Shown here: in pieces, positions 12,555-26,159 of the stretch | How the letters are laid out: every line of letters starts with the position of its first letter | How positions within the stretch are numbered: the stretch's first letter is position 1 | Assembly: GCA_013397935.1 (NCBI GenBank) | Contig: VZRN01004407.1 | Location: 2,532,186 to 2,596,185, forward strand | From: Dasyornis broadbenti | Taxonomy: Eukaryota > Chordata > Aves > Passeriformes > Dasyornithidae | DNA length: 64,000 nt | Direction of reading: 5' to 3' | Translations under genes and position numbers: made by a program | Notes under the pieces: generated by a model | Database searches by the model: none | What the model saw: only the letters and a program-made list of their open reading frames with translations | Told to the model about the DNA's origin: nothing

Positions 12555-15500
12555 AGGATGCTGTATTTCGTATGTGTAAACAATATTACTTTGAGTATGT
12601 GAAATGTGTACACCACTCCTAGTCTTTTTCTTCCAGCAGATTTTTGAATAACATATTTATTCTGCTTTTCTTTTCAGTACAAGACAAAACGTTCCTCGTT
12701 TGCGGTTTTGGGGTTCTTTTGGTGTTTTGTTTCCTTTTTTTTTCCTTTTAAAGCAGAATGATCAATTCAACTCCCAAATTACTGTTTTGGCATCAAGCAC
12801 ATGAGCTTTTTCCCTAACTGGAAATTATATTATAGGCAATATTAGTCTGCCCAACTGAGTGTCAACTATTTGCATGGCCTTACTTCCAGGTTTGTCAACA
12901 GCCTGGAGCGAGTTTGTATTTGTTGTCCCAGAAATAAGCAGCGTAAATGCTAAGAATGCAGAGAAGGCCATCTGCTGAAGCACACATGATGGCTGCAGAA
13001 TAGTTACACCCAAGTGTGCAAAAATACCCCAGAGCTGCAAAAAGGCAATTTCACTGCCGCTTCAGAGGTGTCTAAGCCTTCTGCTTCATAGGATGATCTC
13101 TCCATCAGCATTTCCTGGGTGTACACTTCAGCATTCTTACACCTTTGAGTTTATGCAGTTTACCGCGAGCCTCAGTCCTGAGACAACAGAACCTTTTAAA
13201 GCTGTAATTTTAAAGAGTCAAAGAAAATGAAAGGAAAAGCAATTGAAAAAAAAATAGCCTTGCTGCTGTGTTTTGTAGTTTAGTTGCTGAAATTAGACTG
13301 TGTTGATTAACAAGTTAAGTCAATGAACATATTTTGAAGGGAAAAAAAGTCCAATAACAATAATAACACTGAGTCCTTATGATGATTATAAACAACCAAT
13401 GCTAATTTTGCACCCATTCTATGACACCTAGTATTTAAAAATATTTTAACTTCACTAACTCCTTTGACAAGATTAATAGGATTGATTTTTTGCTTCTCCT
13501 TAATCTGTTCTGCATTTCATTGGTTCACAGGCCAATAAATTTCTTTTCTCTGCTATTTTCCTTAAATCACTTTTGCCCTGAGATCACAAGTTTGACTTTT
13601 TTGTAAATAAATTTCATTTCCATACTAGAAACTTGGAAAAAAACCTCAGACAAATGAGAAGAAACCTTTTATCCTTTTCTTAAAAGACTGATTTTAGTAT
13701 ATTAGGAAAATCAGAATTGCCGTCTGAATAACGACAATAAATGATCTTCATTTTGAACTGCTAAGTAGAAATTCATTGTTGCAAGAGATTTTATAAAGAA
13801 AGGGAAAAGGACAACGGCTTAGAGTGTGATTGGCTTTACTCATTCCCTTGCTGCACTGGTATCTCAGGATAAGCCGTTTTACTCTTTTGGGATAACAAGA
13901 AAAATGTGAAATTCATAGGATGGACGTACCAGCAGTGACTGATGTAACTAATGAGAAAATTTCACTAAGCAGCACTAGTTTGTACTGATAAGCAAATAGT
14001 CTATTTGGGAAGGGTATAGTTTTAGGGCAATTAATTTAATAAAAAGTATTGATACCTGGAGATATTACTCAAAAAATAGAAAGAGTAGATGCATCAGGAA
14101 TGAGGAACTTTGGAATTTTCTTCTCAGAATTCAATTCTCAACTAAGGTCACACTGGATATGTTCATTCACTTGCACGGTTTCATTCTGTAAAACGTTATT
14201 TAATTTTGCAAGCAGATAAACTGATTTATTTTGTCTCCTAGAAGCATGCAGAAGTGGATAAATTTGATATTGCTCCACATAAAAGTAGATAAACTTATCC
14301 TCTCCCTTACAATGTTGTATTTACTAACTCCAGTGACTTACAGTTTACAGGCTGGTTTGTTCAGTCCATGAGTGACAGCGCTGCATTCCACACTTTTCTT
14401 ACCACTACAGTCCCGTTTACTTATATAAGTTCCTAGGAATTTACTTGCAGTACTCAGACAAGCTATGATACTACTCCTATAATAGATATTTTGCATAATT
14501 TTCATTTTACACCTTCATAAATCTGAAAACAAGAAATAGTGCAAGAGCAGTTACAGCGGAGCCCATCTCTCACAGATCGAATCCCCAGCTAGTTTGATAA
14601 CATTTTTGAAACACCTGGATATCCAACATTTTAGCTACCTGCTTCAGCTTCTGGCTAAATTCAGTTTCATGTCATCTAGGTTTCTCATCAGCAGTTTATC
14701 TTTTTAGCTGTCAATGGCTGCCTGCTGAAGGTTCTTTATTGGTGCACAAGCTGTTAAGCACTAAAGAATCACTGCAATACATATCTTCCTAAACCTAAAA
14801 ATACTTGGTGAGGGAAGAATTCATTTGGTTTCTTTCAAGCAATGCAGAATTTGCTGTAGTAAAATGCTGTCCCAGGGCTTTAAAAAAGCGTAATAATTTT
14901 CCATCAGGTTTAACATATATTTAATTAGAAAAGAATTGCTTCCTTACACAAATTTCAGCTCAAAATGGAAGCTAAGTTATTTGCAGACAAATAAAGAGAC
15001 AATGCCACAGAAAAATCCTAGAGCATGCAGAGAAAACAAACTCAGCCAAGCATATGGGTCCTGACATGGGTGCAGAGGGGAAACATATGGCTGTGCTCGC
15101 AGAAGATATTCACTGAATTCTGACATGTCTTGAGTATAAAAAGAAAAGCAGTTTGAAAACAAGCTGTGCATTTTGTTGCACACAGTCATAGAGGCATCCT
15201 TCTCTACAATAACTAATAATAAATTATATTACTGCAAATTAAGTGTCTATGACAAGGAAAAAAACTAGAAATAGAGCACTATGCACTTCTGTCATCTATG
15301 TGCAGAGCACAGGAGGCCGGATATCTACCGGTCCCGAGTGACCCACTCCAGGGAAAGCAGCAGAGATGTTTCTGGATGGAAAACAGAAGACAGTTCTCCG
15401 CTCAATTTGACAGAAGCTGCTGTGATGGGAGGGAACACTGTTTGAACACTGCCAGAATTACCAGCTTGCTCCCCGAACAGTTGCACTGATTGGAAACACC

Positions 15501-17893
15501 AATATGCATGGAATATACTCAGAGAACTTTTTACCTTTTAATGAGATTTACAGTGTGTGCTGCTGTTTCAATGGCTATCCTTTTCTGAATAAACAACTAA
15601 TTCTCTTCAAAACTGTATTTGTGCAAATCTTACACCCTCTGGGGACTCTGTTATCCAAGGTGTTATTGCAGTACCTAATGCAAACAAAATGCCATCAATA
15701 AATAAAACATAGTTTTACTAATATTTCAAATTGGATCTCTTTGACATCTGTTTAAATCAATTTATATTCCAATCAGAATTCAGGGATATTTCTATAACTT
15801 CTTATTGCTTTAATCCTAAACATTTCAGATTAATTAAATTAATTAATGAGAATTCTACAATAATCCCTCCTGGATACATTAGTTTCATTTTGCAGATGTT
15901 ATATTGCATGAAGACTAAGAAATATGACTAAAGCCTAGTGAAATCCATGGAAGAGGAAATACAATCTGTATTTCTCAAATTTCAGGCTAGATGTTCAGTT
16001 GAATAGAGTTTTTAATTGGGTTTTGCATCTTTCTGAATATAGGCTACAAAATGCTTAATTAAATGCTTAAAGCTCAAACTGTTTGGGTGTCAGTTTCTCT
16101 TCCAGCACACATTATTTGCAATAATTTTATATTCCCTTGAAAAGACAAAGTCTGTTTGTACAAATATTTATCAGGTTACATGATGCACAAATGCAGCAAT
16201 TAGAAAAATTGCAAGCTGTTCTATTTAAATATTTTAACCTCATAATAACTCATTGACATAATTAATATTAAAAAAGCAGAGTAATAGATTACACTAGTGT
16301 TACTGTCTCTACTACTTCATTTCAGTGAATTAATTATATCTATTATCTTGCTGCTGTTATGAACCTGTCAAAAGTTTCAGGAGGCAATTCAAATTTTCCT
16401 TTTTAATAATAAAAAATTGTCAAGTCTCTAAAGTTCCAACAGTAATTGCTGTTGTATAACAGAGGTAAATAGAGCTTTTTGGAACTGGCTGCGTATTTCA
16501 CCCTCAGCCTTAACTTTTGGAGTGTGTTGATGTGGACAGTTGGCACCTCACAGCAGAGGGGCCGGGACAGCTGTGCCCCTGCAGATGCAAACCCAAAACA
16601 CCCTTCTGGCCAGAGGAGCTACACAGCTGCCTCTAGGGTCCTGCTCCAGAGAAACACCGGCAACACCCTTTTTTCTTCCTGCATCTGGGAAGATTACAAA
16701 GAAATTGTAAGTTTGAGACTTTTATGTGAAGTTAAGTCACTTCCAAGTACAGAAATCTACATTAAAAAGAGGTATGAGATTGTAGGATCATTCCCCAAGC
16801 TTACAGAATTCAGTGGAAAAAATTGGGGGTGTTCACAGGACTGCCTCTATTGACACATTTGACAGCAAACAAGTTCTGACACTCCTCCCTAAAAGTACCT
16901 GTTGAGAAGCCACTGTTATTTGAGGTTCTCTTCAGGAGAGAATGATCTGGCCCAAAGTAATTATATGCTTCTTTATGCTTCTAGGGTTTAGTTTAAAAAC
17001 CAATTTTCTTATCAACTATTCTTTAATTTAGAGCACACAAACAATTGCACAAACAATTTTGTACCTAAACTAGTAGTGATTTTGAGATATATGACTTTAT
17101 TTGGAATTTAACCTACTTGCAACAAGAGAATTTTGCCTTTTACATGGGTGAAATTCTGTTTGAGATCACTATCCATGTGATCCGCTATACCATTACTCCT
17201 CCAGGGAAGAATTTAACTGTGTGGATTAGAGAGCAATAAGAAACTAGTCTTTTTTTTTCAATTCAAATCAATGAAACTTCAGATACAAATTTATTTTGCA
17301 AAGAAATTGGACACCATTTATGTTTTAAGACCCTGCCTTGGTGTTTTCATTAGACCCAGTGCTGGTGTTTTTCATTAGAGTAGTATAAATGTAGAGTTGT
17401 TGCACTTTACCCAGATTTATGAGAATGTCACAGAGCTCAACTTATTACAATTAACATTCCAATTACATTTCTAGAAGTATTTTAGAAAGACCATTTAGAA
17501 TGCTTTGACAGGAATTTGATGCACAGTTCACTACCACAGCAAATCACACTCGGAAAGAGAGTTGGAAATTGTACATGCTTTGAATCTTGCATACTCATTT
17601 TGGCCGAGCAGTCCCAATGGTTACCTTCCAGAAAATTCAAGAACAAATTGTCTATGTGTGTTCCACCAGCTTTCCCTCTCTCTAAATGGAAAATACAACT
17701 CAGCAGACAGAAAGTGGCATGTATGTAATTGTACTCAAATGCTTTTCAACCACACAGCAATCTCCACCGATGTACTCTCCTTACACAGCTCTTTTGCAGC
17801 CTTGATTTAAAATAATGAAGGACTAACATACACAAAATGCTCTGGAATGTTCTGCACCTTATCCTTTATGTTGGGCACTTAAATCTGATCTTC
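12555..17893. other. Non-coding AT-rich stretch, no gene recognised
   Basis: No gene or clear mobile element. Features visible by eye are a perfect 19-bp AT palindrome at 15829-15847 and TAAT/ATTA-rich sequence at about 16200-16345. The plus-strand T-rich segment at 12700-12752, containing 'ggttttggggttctttt', is the reverse complement of the A/C-only tails seen elsewhere in the window. The 124-codon frame at 16479-16853 has no recognisable domain. Confidence 0.6.
15829..15847. promoter_or_regulatory. Perfect TAATTA palindrome, possible homeodomain-site pair
   Basis: ATTAATTAAATTAATTAAT is a perfect 9+1+9 palindrome that holds two TAATTA cores (15831-15836 and 15840-15845). TAATTA is the core bound by many homeodomain proteins. 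AT-rich palindromes also arise by chance in AT-rich DNA, so regulatory function is only an inference. Confidence 0.25.
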
Positions 17894-18070
17894 CGACGAT
17901 TATACCCAATTATGTGTCCCGAGTTCGAGAGAGTGTGGCACACCCTGAAGTGCACCGCTGAATCCCACTGAGCTCTGCCTTTAGCGCCGTGCTGGTGCCA
18001 AGCCCCGGGACCTGGGCCGGCGGCTCCAGCTGGAGAAAGTGGCCTGATAACTGGAGCAGGCTGTGGAGCG
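17894..18070. promoter_or_regulatory. Short CpG-dense, GC-rich patch
   Basis: I count 11 CpG dinucleotides in about 180 bp, including 'agcgccgt' and 'gggccggcgg', inside a window that is otherwise AT-rich and CpG-poor. It ends about 110 bp before a minus-strand CR1 tail at 18181. Because that CR1 extends to higher coordinates, this patch lies beyond the CR1 3' end and is not explained by it. It could be a small orphan CpG island, an unmethylated regulatory element, or a young GC-rich repeat I do not recognise. GC-rich but less CpG-dense sequence continues to about 18175. A 93-codon minus-strand frame across it is Pro/Ala-rich and has no recognisable domain. Confidence 0.35.
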
Positions 18071-18180
18071 ATGGTGGAAGCTGTGGCCCAAGGCCAGGGT
18101 GGAGGGGCTGCCTCCTGCCTTGGGCTGGGGAGTGGCAGGGGCCTCACCTGTGGGAGTGAGGCTGCAGTTGAGTTACAGAC

Positions 18181-18262
18181 ATAGAATCACAGACTACTCA
18201 AGCTGGACAAGACCTTCAAGTCCAGCTGTTAACCCAACACTGACATGGTTTTGAACACTTGC
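18181..18262 (-). mobile_element. CR1 LINE 3' tail fragment
   Basis: The plus strand carries 'atagaatcacagact', then 'agctggacaagaccttcaag', then 'tccagctgttaacccaacac' and 'tgacatg'. This is the reverse complement of the avian CR1 3'-UTR end. The 3' end is at 18181 and the element body runs to higher coordinates on the minus strand before it becomes unrecognisable near 18260. It is the clearest of the three tails here. No coding part is attached, so this is a 5'-truncated fossil insertion. Confidence 0.85.
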
Positions 18263-21020
18263 ACATTTTTCGAGCACTTGAGGCAAAAGAGTTATGGCAG
18301 AAGGTGAGCAGATTATAGCCCCAGGAAGGATGAGTGAAAAAGCAATATGGGTTTAGACCTTGCAAAAAATCAATGATACAAGGAAGGAAGAGCAGCTGGA
18401 AACTGCACTTGAACAAATAGGGGTGATAGCTCCCAAAACAGGGAGGCTGGAACTTGTGACTTCTAGTAGTGGTGGAAATTCTCCCACTCTTTCCTCATGT
18501 CAGAATTTACAGGATCAGTTCAGTTCTCGGCAGTTAATAGCCATGGAAAGGAAAGAGTACATATTTCATGAAAGAACGCTTAAAAGAGATCTGAGTTTGT
18601 AATGACCACCAAGAACCTCTCTTCTCAGCTTTCACTTGAGCTTCCAGCTCCAGCATTTTGCCAGCTGCTCCCTTTACTGAGTTGTTGGTACTGAATTTCC
18701 TTTCAGTTAGGAACCAAATTATAAAAACCCTGTGTAATTTTAGGCAGTCTAATAGCATAATGCTATTGTACATAGGACGTTTGGAAAACCCTTCATGCAC
18801 CCAGCTACCTCACAGTCTGAATGTTTAAAGGGTTTCCCATGCTTTAAAGGAAGCCAGGACTTTCCTTCTGGGTACTGATGGTAGCTGCTACCTGCAAATT
18901 TCAGTGTATTTGTTACCTCTTTGATATTTTCACATGTACCTTTGATTATTACCTTTGTTACAGTTCTAGTTTTTTCTTGTTTTTCCCTATGTGTGCTTTT
19001 AACAAAATCTTTGATTTCGTGTGAAAGGATTTTAGCAAGTTTCCAGAATTCACCTTAAAGCCAACACTTAATTGGAGTCATACCAAATTACATTAGGCCT
19101 GATACATAGAATATGCCTGACATGCATGGATCATTTCCTCCTCCGGAGTTAACTCTTGGCTGGTGTGAGTTAGTGCCACTGATGATAACACCACTATGCC
19201 AATTCCCAGTTCTTTAATGTGCATAAGTTAAAAATAGTGCAGTCATCCACTTAGAGCAATACAACAAACTGCATGATTGTACAGACTGAGAATAATTTAT
19301 CTTATTCCACTCTAAGCTGGGATTCACAGACCCTTTATGAACCAGCTTCTTAGAACTCAAGTGGTTTATCTCCCCATACCTCATCCCATTGTGTGTATGG
19401 ATCCAAGGAAGCATCTATTCTTATGCATTAGTGAAAAGTCTGAATGGATGTAAATGTTACATGATATAACTCACTTTGAAATCAGGATGTATTTGAGGGG
19501 AAATGTCATTCACAGAGACTCTCTAATTGCCTTAGAGAGTTACAAGATTACCCTGTGGATTTCCCCACAAAAAACCTTTGAGTATTTCCTATGATCTGCT
19601 GTTTCATTTATTAATGAAAAAATTAGGAATACTAAGAAAGATCAGTACCAAAATAAGTTTTAAATTAGAGAACAACATAACAAGACAGAGTTATCGACTG
19701 TATTTAACCTCAACCCATGTGTTTTACTTCATGGTTAAGAAGGGCATTTCCATGATGCTGGAAGTGACTGTTTCTGAAGCACTCTGTTATATCCTCTAGC
19801 TTTTGTGCCATGCCAGGATGGAACCTGGATATTTCCCATGACTTTTAACCAACTTTCATCTTTGTAAAGACATAAACAACAGTGAAGCTTTATTCCAGCC
19901 ACCTTATCATAACACCTTAGGCATGATGTTCCCCCCATCCTCTTGTGGCCTTATTCCAGCAGCCATTTCAGCGATTGCCGCAGTCAGTCCCGTGCCCTGG
20001 CTCTGCTCTAGGAGTTGGCAAAAGGCCCCACTGAAATCCATGGCAAAATTATTCTTTCATCTGAAGCTCCATATGGCAATATGTAATTGATTGCCAAAAA
20101 GAGAAATTATTCACAGCCATTAACAACCTTTTCTCACACCATTTTTTTCCAGTTGAAATACCTTGTCTTTCTTTTTTCTTTTAGCTCCTTATAAAACGAT
20201 AATGATACTAAAGTTATAGTCAAAATCTATAAAGATGAAAATCACATAGGTAATTATACTTCCCTTAGAAACTAAGATTCACAAATAAACATAATTTGAA
20301 TGAAGCACTGAGAAGTCAAGGTCTCTTTGATTAATCTATTTATATTTAGAAGTCTATGACTGATGTGTTATTTTTTGAATGTCAAAACTTTTTTTATATT
20401 AAGGTGAAAATACATGCATATACAAGCAGCATTCATTATCTCTAGATAATTAGGACAGGAAGAGATCCTGAATGTCAAATTCACCTGTGAAATTAAGAGA
20501 GAAAGTTCCAAAGAGAGAGCAAAACAAATCGGATATGACAGAGCACGACTGACACCTGATCATGCACTGCTGGGTGTATAACTCAGTAGCAAACAAAAAC
20601 ATAATAAAAGAGCAGCAAAATGTGGGAAGAAATAGACAGACTTTATGTGTTCTGCTGATAAGAACAAATAATCTTCCTGATACCGAGCCCAGAGAGAAAT
20701 GGCTTGAGCCATCCATTATTCAACAAACAGCCAGCCCAGCCTTCTTAGGAATGGCTTTATGAATACACCAACAAAGTCTGTATTGCTCCTGCTTTCCTTG
20801 AAATGCAACTTGCCATAAGTTCTAGTGTTTACTAGGAATGCTATGAGCCACAATTTGAACTCTGTTTCTAATAAGAATGACATAGGAGATTTAGTGGAAA
20901 TGCTTAGTAATAACCTCATAGAAACTGAAGTCTGTCAGACTGTCAGAATGAAAAAGATGTCAGGAAGTTATCGTCACATCTAAAATAAGCTGAGGCTCTT
21001 ATTTTTCTAGTTTAAGCCAT

Positions 21021-21270
21021 ATAGTTTTACAGGTTTGTATTTTAATCTGAATAATAATAATAATCATCATCCTCAACCTCGTGGTAATATTAACATTTGT
21101 ACACTATTTCTAAAATAATACACTCTTTTAATCAATAAAGTAAAATTCTATTTGATTTTAGATTTAATGATGAAGTAATAAAATTTTATCTTTATTCACT
21201 GAAATAAATGAATTAATTACTGTGAATGTATATTTCACTGTCCTTAAATAAGTATTGAAGAATAAAATTA
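21021..21270. repeat. Very AT-rich low-complexity block
   Basis: This is dense A/T sequence with repeated TAAT, ATAAA and TTTTA words and a short ATA/ATC run. Such blocks can act as matrix-attachment or nucleosome-poor DNA, but nothing specific marks this one. Confidence 0.4.
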
Positions 21271-24200
21271 ATATGTGATAGGCATTCAGTCTGTGATATT
21301 AGAATTTTGGGGTTCTGAGTGCCAGAATCTGTTTTTCACAAAGTTCTGCAAAGCCATAGTGCAACAGCAAGTTGTAGTTTAGAAAAGAAGCATAGATATG
21401 TATAAATAAGTTTTTCCATAGGAAAAAAAGCTTTATGAAGAATCTGAGAAATGCCTATAAATACTGTATCATGTAACTGCAAATCTCCCAGAAGTTATAA
21501 GATAAATCAATGTTTATTTGCACATTTTATCTATATTGCTGGCACTGCAGTAAATTATCTTACAACAAACACACTTACATGACCCTCTTTTAATGTCCAC
21601 CACACAGGGAAATAACAACTCAGGAAAGAAAATGTACTAATCCTTCCATACTATGACATGCACACAACAATAACCATCGGCAGAATAAAATCCAAATCCA
21701 TAATGCATGCTCACATCACAGTAGAACATGAACAAAATCCAAAAACATAAATTAACTCACTGCATGACATTGCTTCATTATGCACTAACAAATAAAATTT
21801 TAAAAGCCATAAAATGGAACGATAGTTTACCCTGTTAAAAATATGAAAACAAACCACCAAATATAAAAAGTTGATATTTTTGTCTTAAGGCTGTTCTTTT
21901 TTAATGCTATACTAAAAACTGTAGTAATAGATATTTTATAAGAAGTCATCCTAACAGACAGTGGAAAAAACCACTTGAATGAATGAGAAGGCAGGGAGAA
22001 GAAAGGGAAATGAATCCCAGCAGATCATTCCATGCCAAAACCTTTGAATAAGCATAAAACCTCATGGATGACAAGATAAATAAAGATGAGCTCAACCCCT
22101 CGGCAACCATTGAACACCCTCCTAAAGTGAAAAGCTATATTTGGTTTCAAACCCATCATTTTGGAGAGAATTCCACCAAACAGAGACACCAACAAAATTA
22201 CATTCAGTAATGAGAACCCTCATAACACGCAGATGTAACAAGTGACGCAATTTGACTTGCATAAGTCTACAGGTGATGTTGAAATCCAGTAATGAAGATT
22301 TTCATATCAGAAAGATACCAAATACAGACATCGTACTTTTCCGCAGATTGCCAACAGTACATTATTTCATCTTGAAATTCAAATGTAACATAACTCAATA
22401 TCCTTTCCATTTATCCTCATACTTACCAAGAAATTCTTATACTTCTCTGTGTATTCTTTTTCTTATGTATAATTGCAGTAATTTAAACAAAAAAAACCAA
22501 AGAAAAACTAAACCAAACAAATATAAAAACCCCAACGACTTTGAAAAAACCTTCTAGAGGATAGAGATTCGCCATGACACAAAACCAGAGGATTTCCTCT
22601 TTTCTGCTTTAAATTTGATACTATGGGATCTTGCTGTAGATTTGCCTATGTTCATAAGTACTTTAAAATAATTTTTTTTTTGATCCATAAATGTGCATTT
22701 CTAGACCATGAGCAAAATACATGCCAATCCTATCAACCCTTTGAATATCACCATAAGAGGTATTTATATGTCTTCATTAAGGAACTTCTTCCTAAAATTT
22801 GTCATGTTGTCAATGAAGAGAACTATAAACTGTATTCCAGTAACAAACAGAGTATTGTTTATGTTCAATAGCCCATTCTTTCCACACCTAAGTCTCCTTT
22901 TTACCTCTTCTCTAAGTCCTAAAATATTAGGCATGCATTTCCCCAAAGGGATGTTTTTCAGCTGCTTTTTCCCAAATCATGTACCTCAAGAAAGTGTGGC
23001 CTACATTTTTCTCTTAGATGTATGCACTCTGTACCAAGGTATGGTTAATTCTTTAATTAAATAATTCTTTCCCAGATGGCTGAAGTCCTATCAAGGGGAT
23101 AGTTACAGCCCAAGATACACAGCAGCAGCTCTTCTCCAGCAGAGGGAAAATTGTCATGTGAAAAGAATTCCCCCTTGAATATAACAGGAGCACAAAGAGC
23201 CGTTTCAAATTCCACTGATTTCAGCATAAAATGGATTCAGCTCAGGAGACCTAAAGAGAACAACACAATTTCAATTCTCTGGGTATCATAAGGGAAGTGA
23301 GAGGGGGAAAGTACTACTAATGACAGTGTGGGAGTAGAGCAATTGTTTCCACAACTCTCAAATCAAAATGCACTAAATTATGTTTCAGGCTGGGAAAAGC
23401 CTGGAACTGTAACACAGAAAAGTGAGGTTTAATTTTATGTATTCAGGTCTTATCAAAACAGAAAGAAATTTTAAACACGGAAACTCTAACTACACTTTGC
23501 ACCCAAAAATCCCTTTAAAAGTCTAACTGATGGTTTCATGGTGGAAATGATCTTTTGAGTTTATTACTATTCTGCTACAAGGTTCTGGCTAATGTATATG
23601 ACGTATATTTCCTTGTATGAAATTTGACAGATCCTCTAGCTTACCTGCATGTAAGTTAATATCCTGGATAGTTTTAGAACCTGCATATTTATTTTCTCTT
23701 TGACAGACACCCCTTTGTTTTGTTTGATTCCTTCTATAATAAGCTACACTTACAGGAAGGCACAAATGGAAGAATATCAGGTTTAATCAGACCTGCTGTT
23801 TCCAAACTTTCTTGGCTGACTGCTTTGGTCTACTGTAACCTTCTCCTTTTGCTCCTTCCTTTTCCACTCTGCACTCTAAGAAACTAGAAAAGCATCCAAG
23901 AAATGGTAATACACAGCCATGCTCTTTGCCAAAATTTCTTTTAGAGATGAAACAACAATTTAAAACAATCTCTGATATTATACAGCAACAAAATGCAATT
24001 AGCTACAGCTACAGAAAGAACACAACCTCTAAAAATATTACAGATGCAGAAATATCGTGATTTGGGTGTAATGGGGCATAGCTGAGGCAGATCTATACCT
24101 CCCCAAAAATGATTTATAACTCAGTAAAAGAGATTCCAGCTCTATTTTCCTCAAAACATCTCCACAAATCACTTCCTAGTGTTCGCACTGTACAAATATG

Positions 24201-24282
24201 GGTGCCATACATACAATCCTATTTTATTACTTCAAAAGTCAAACAACAAGGATAATTCAAATATTTTTTCCCCCCTCAAATG

Positions 24283-24302
24283 AAAAAAAAAAAAAAAAAA
24301 AA
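24283..24302 (+). repeat. A20 homopolymer
   Basis: Twenty consecutive A between 'caaatg' and 'tcccc'. No LINE or SINE body could be recognised upstream, so it is not clearly a retrotransposon tail. Confidence 0.85.
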
Positions 24303-26144
24303 TCCCCAGGGGTTTTGTTCAGAGTAGGTCCACCCTCTTGACTAAATCAAATACCATTTCCCCAGCATTAGCAAATCACCCCTCGTGCACCAGCCTGTCT
24401 GTGAAATGGAGAAAAAGCTACTAAATGTACACAGGTGTTCAGAGAAATCCAGCTGCTGCTGCACTTAATTCATTCAATGTGGAACGCTACTGAGTTCTAG
24501 GATGAGATGTGGCTATCACTTGCTGATCATAATTGAAAACAAAAAGGCCTGCCATAGTGAAGCCCTATTCCCCAAACTGACAGCAATTCTCACGTACTCA
24601 GAACAATTCCTGGTAGACAGAGGTATCTTAGAAACAGCTATGAGCACTATGTGGAAAATGAGGCAGTCCTTGTTAGGGCTATTCTTAGAGGTAAAGGTGA
24701 AGTAGTTAAAATATATAACCATCCATTCATAACAAAAAATATTTTCTCCCTCAGTGAGGATGAAAATTGGATTCAATAGCAAAGCAATTTAAAGTGAATT
24801 TCCCACTCTGCAAAGTATGTACGCCATGCAACAGATTATCTTCTGTCTGCAGGTACAACAATTAAATCCACTGAATAAAATTAAACTATCCAGGGTATGC
24901 AGATGAGTTCTGTCGCTATTTCTCCACCAATATATTTAATGAGGAATTGTGTCCAGTGTTGTGAGAAAAACACACAGTTTTGCATTAATTCTCAACATTT
25001 TATTTGATAGACTTTTCTTCACCACTGTGGATTTATAGGATTTATTATAATGAATAAAAGAACTGAGTTATTAAGTCTGATATCCAAACCACAACGCTAA
25101 AGAAATTATTTACTCTGTAATATCAAGGAAATTATTTATTCCTCAAAGCATAAATATACTTTTATTTTTGTATGCTTAAAAATAATTTTTCAATACAATT
25201 ATCAATTATTAAGGGAGTTAGAATTTAAGAGTAAAAAAATAATTGAGAGAATATTTAGATAGAGGTGGAAATAACAAGAGGCCTTTACTCTCTTCCCATT
25301 GAAAATAAAAATTAAAGGAAAACTCAAAAGACATTTTTAAAACTCCAGTTAAGAAATAACCCACAAGAGTTATCTTTCTTTTTCAGAATTTTCTTTTGTC
25401 TTCAGAGAACCAACTTAGACATTAGGATATTTTAAGCCCCCAAAATCCAGGGAAAACAAAATCAGCTATAGTATACTGTCAAGGACTACAGTCCTACAGC
25501 TTATTTTGATTAGATTTCTAATTTTGATAATGAGCTATACTGTGTCAAAGTGGTGAAAAGGTATCCTGGCATTGCACAGGACCTAAACACTGTGTTTCAA
25601 ATTAAAATGAAATGTGAAGCCTATTGTTCCATATCCCTGTTTTCTCCTCCAGACAGTGGATCTACTGAAGTCCTCTTCTGCAAATCTGCCTCTGATTTGA
25701 GTCTAGAATGGAACACTCAAGGAAAGAATAACAACAACAGCACAATACCGTGAGCCTTCATTCTAGAGGCATGTTGAAAAAATTATTTCTACACGTGTAA
25801 TCATTTCAATCTCAGATATCACTAAAAAGGTGATTTCTTGAATTTTAAGAAAACAACAGCACAATTTGCTTTTAACAGTTGCCTTACACATAGATTCGGA
25901 AATACTGACAGACTGCTTTGGAAGTCTGGGGATCCCAGTGTAGGGTTTTTTTTTTAGTTCTAGACTTTTCATCCCAAAATTCCTAGACTGGATGATTGCA
26001 AAATGCAAATAACTGCCTGTTCTCTAGTCTCTTGAAATAAAGTAAAGCAAATGATTCAGTAACAAAAGAAAGGAAAAATGTGTCACTCTTGCTATTATGA
26101 AACACACAAGCATTCATATTTTTTTCACATAGATACACGGTGTG

Positions 26145-26159
26145 AGGGCCCAGGGCCCT
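26145..26159. repeat. Perfect GC-rich palindrome
   Basis: AGGGCCC (26145-26151) and GGGCCCT (26153-26159) flank a single A. It is notable only because it is GC-pure in AT-rich DNA. No function can be assigned. Confidence 0.5.

Noticed and set aside
16479..16853. 124-codon frame with a splice-like 'gtaagt' at about 16707
   Set aside because: No recognisable domain; a single donor-like word is too common to support an exon.
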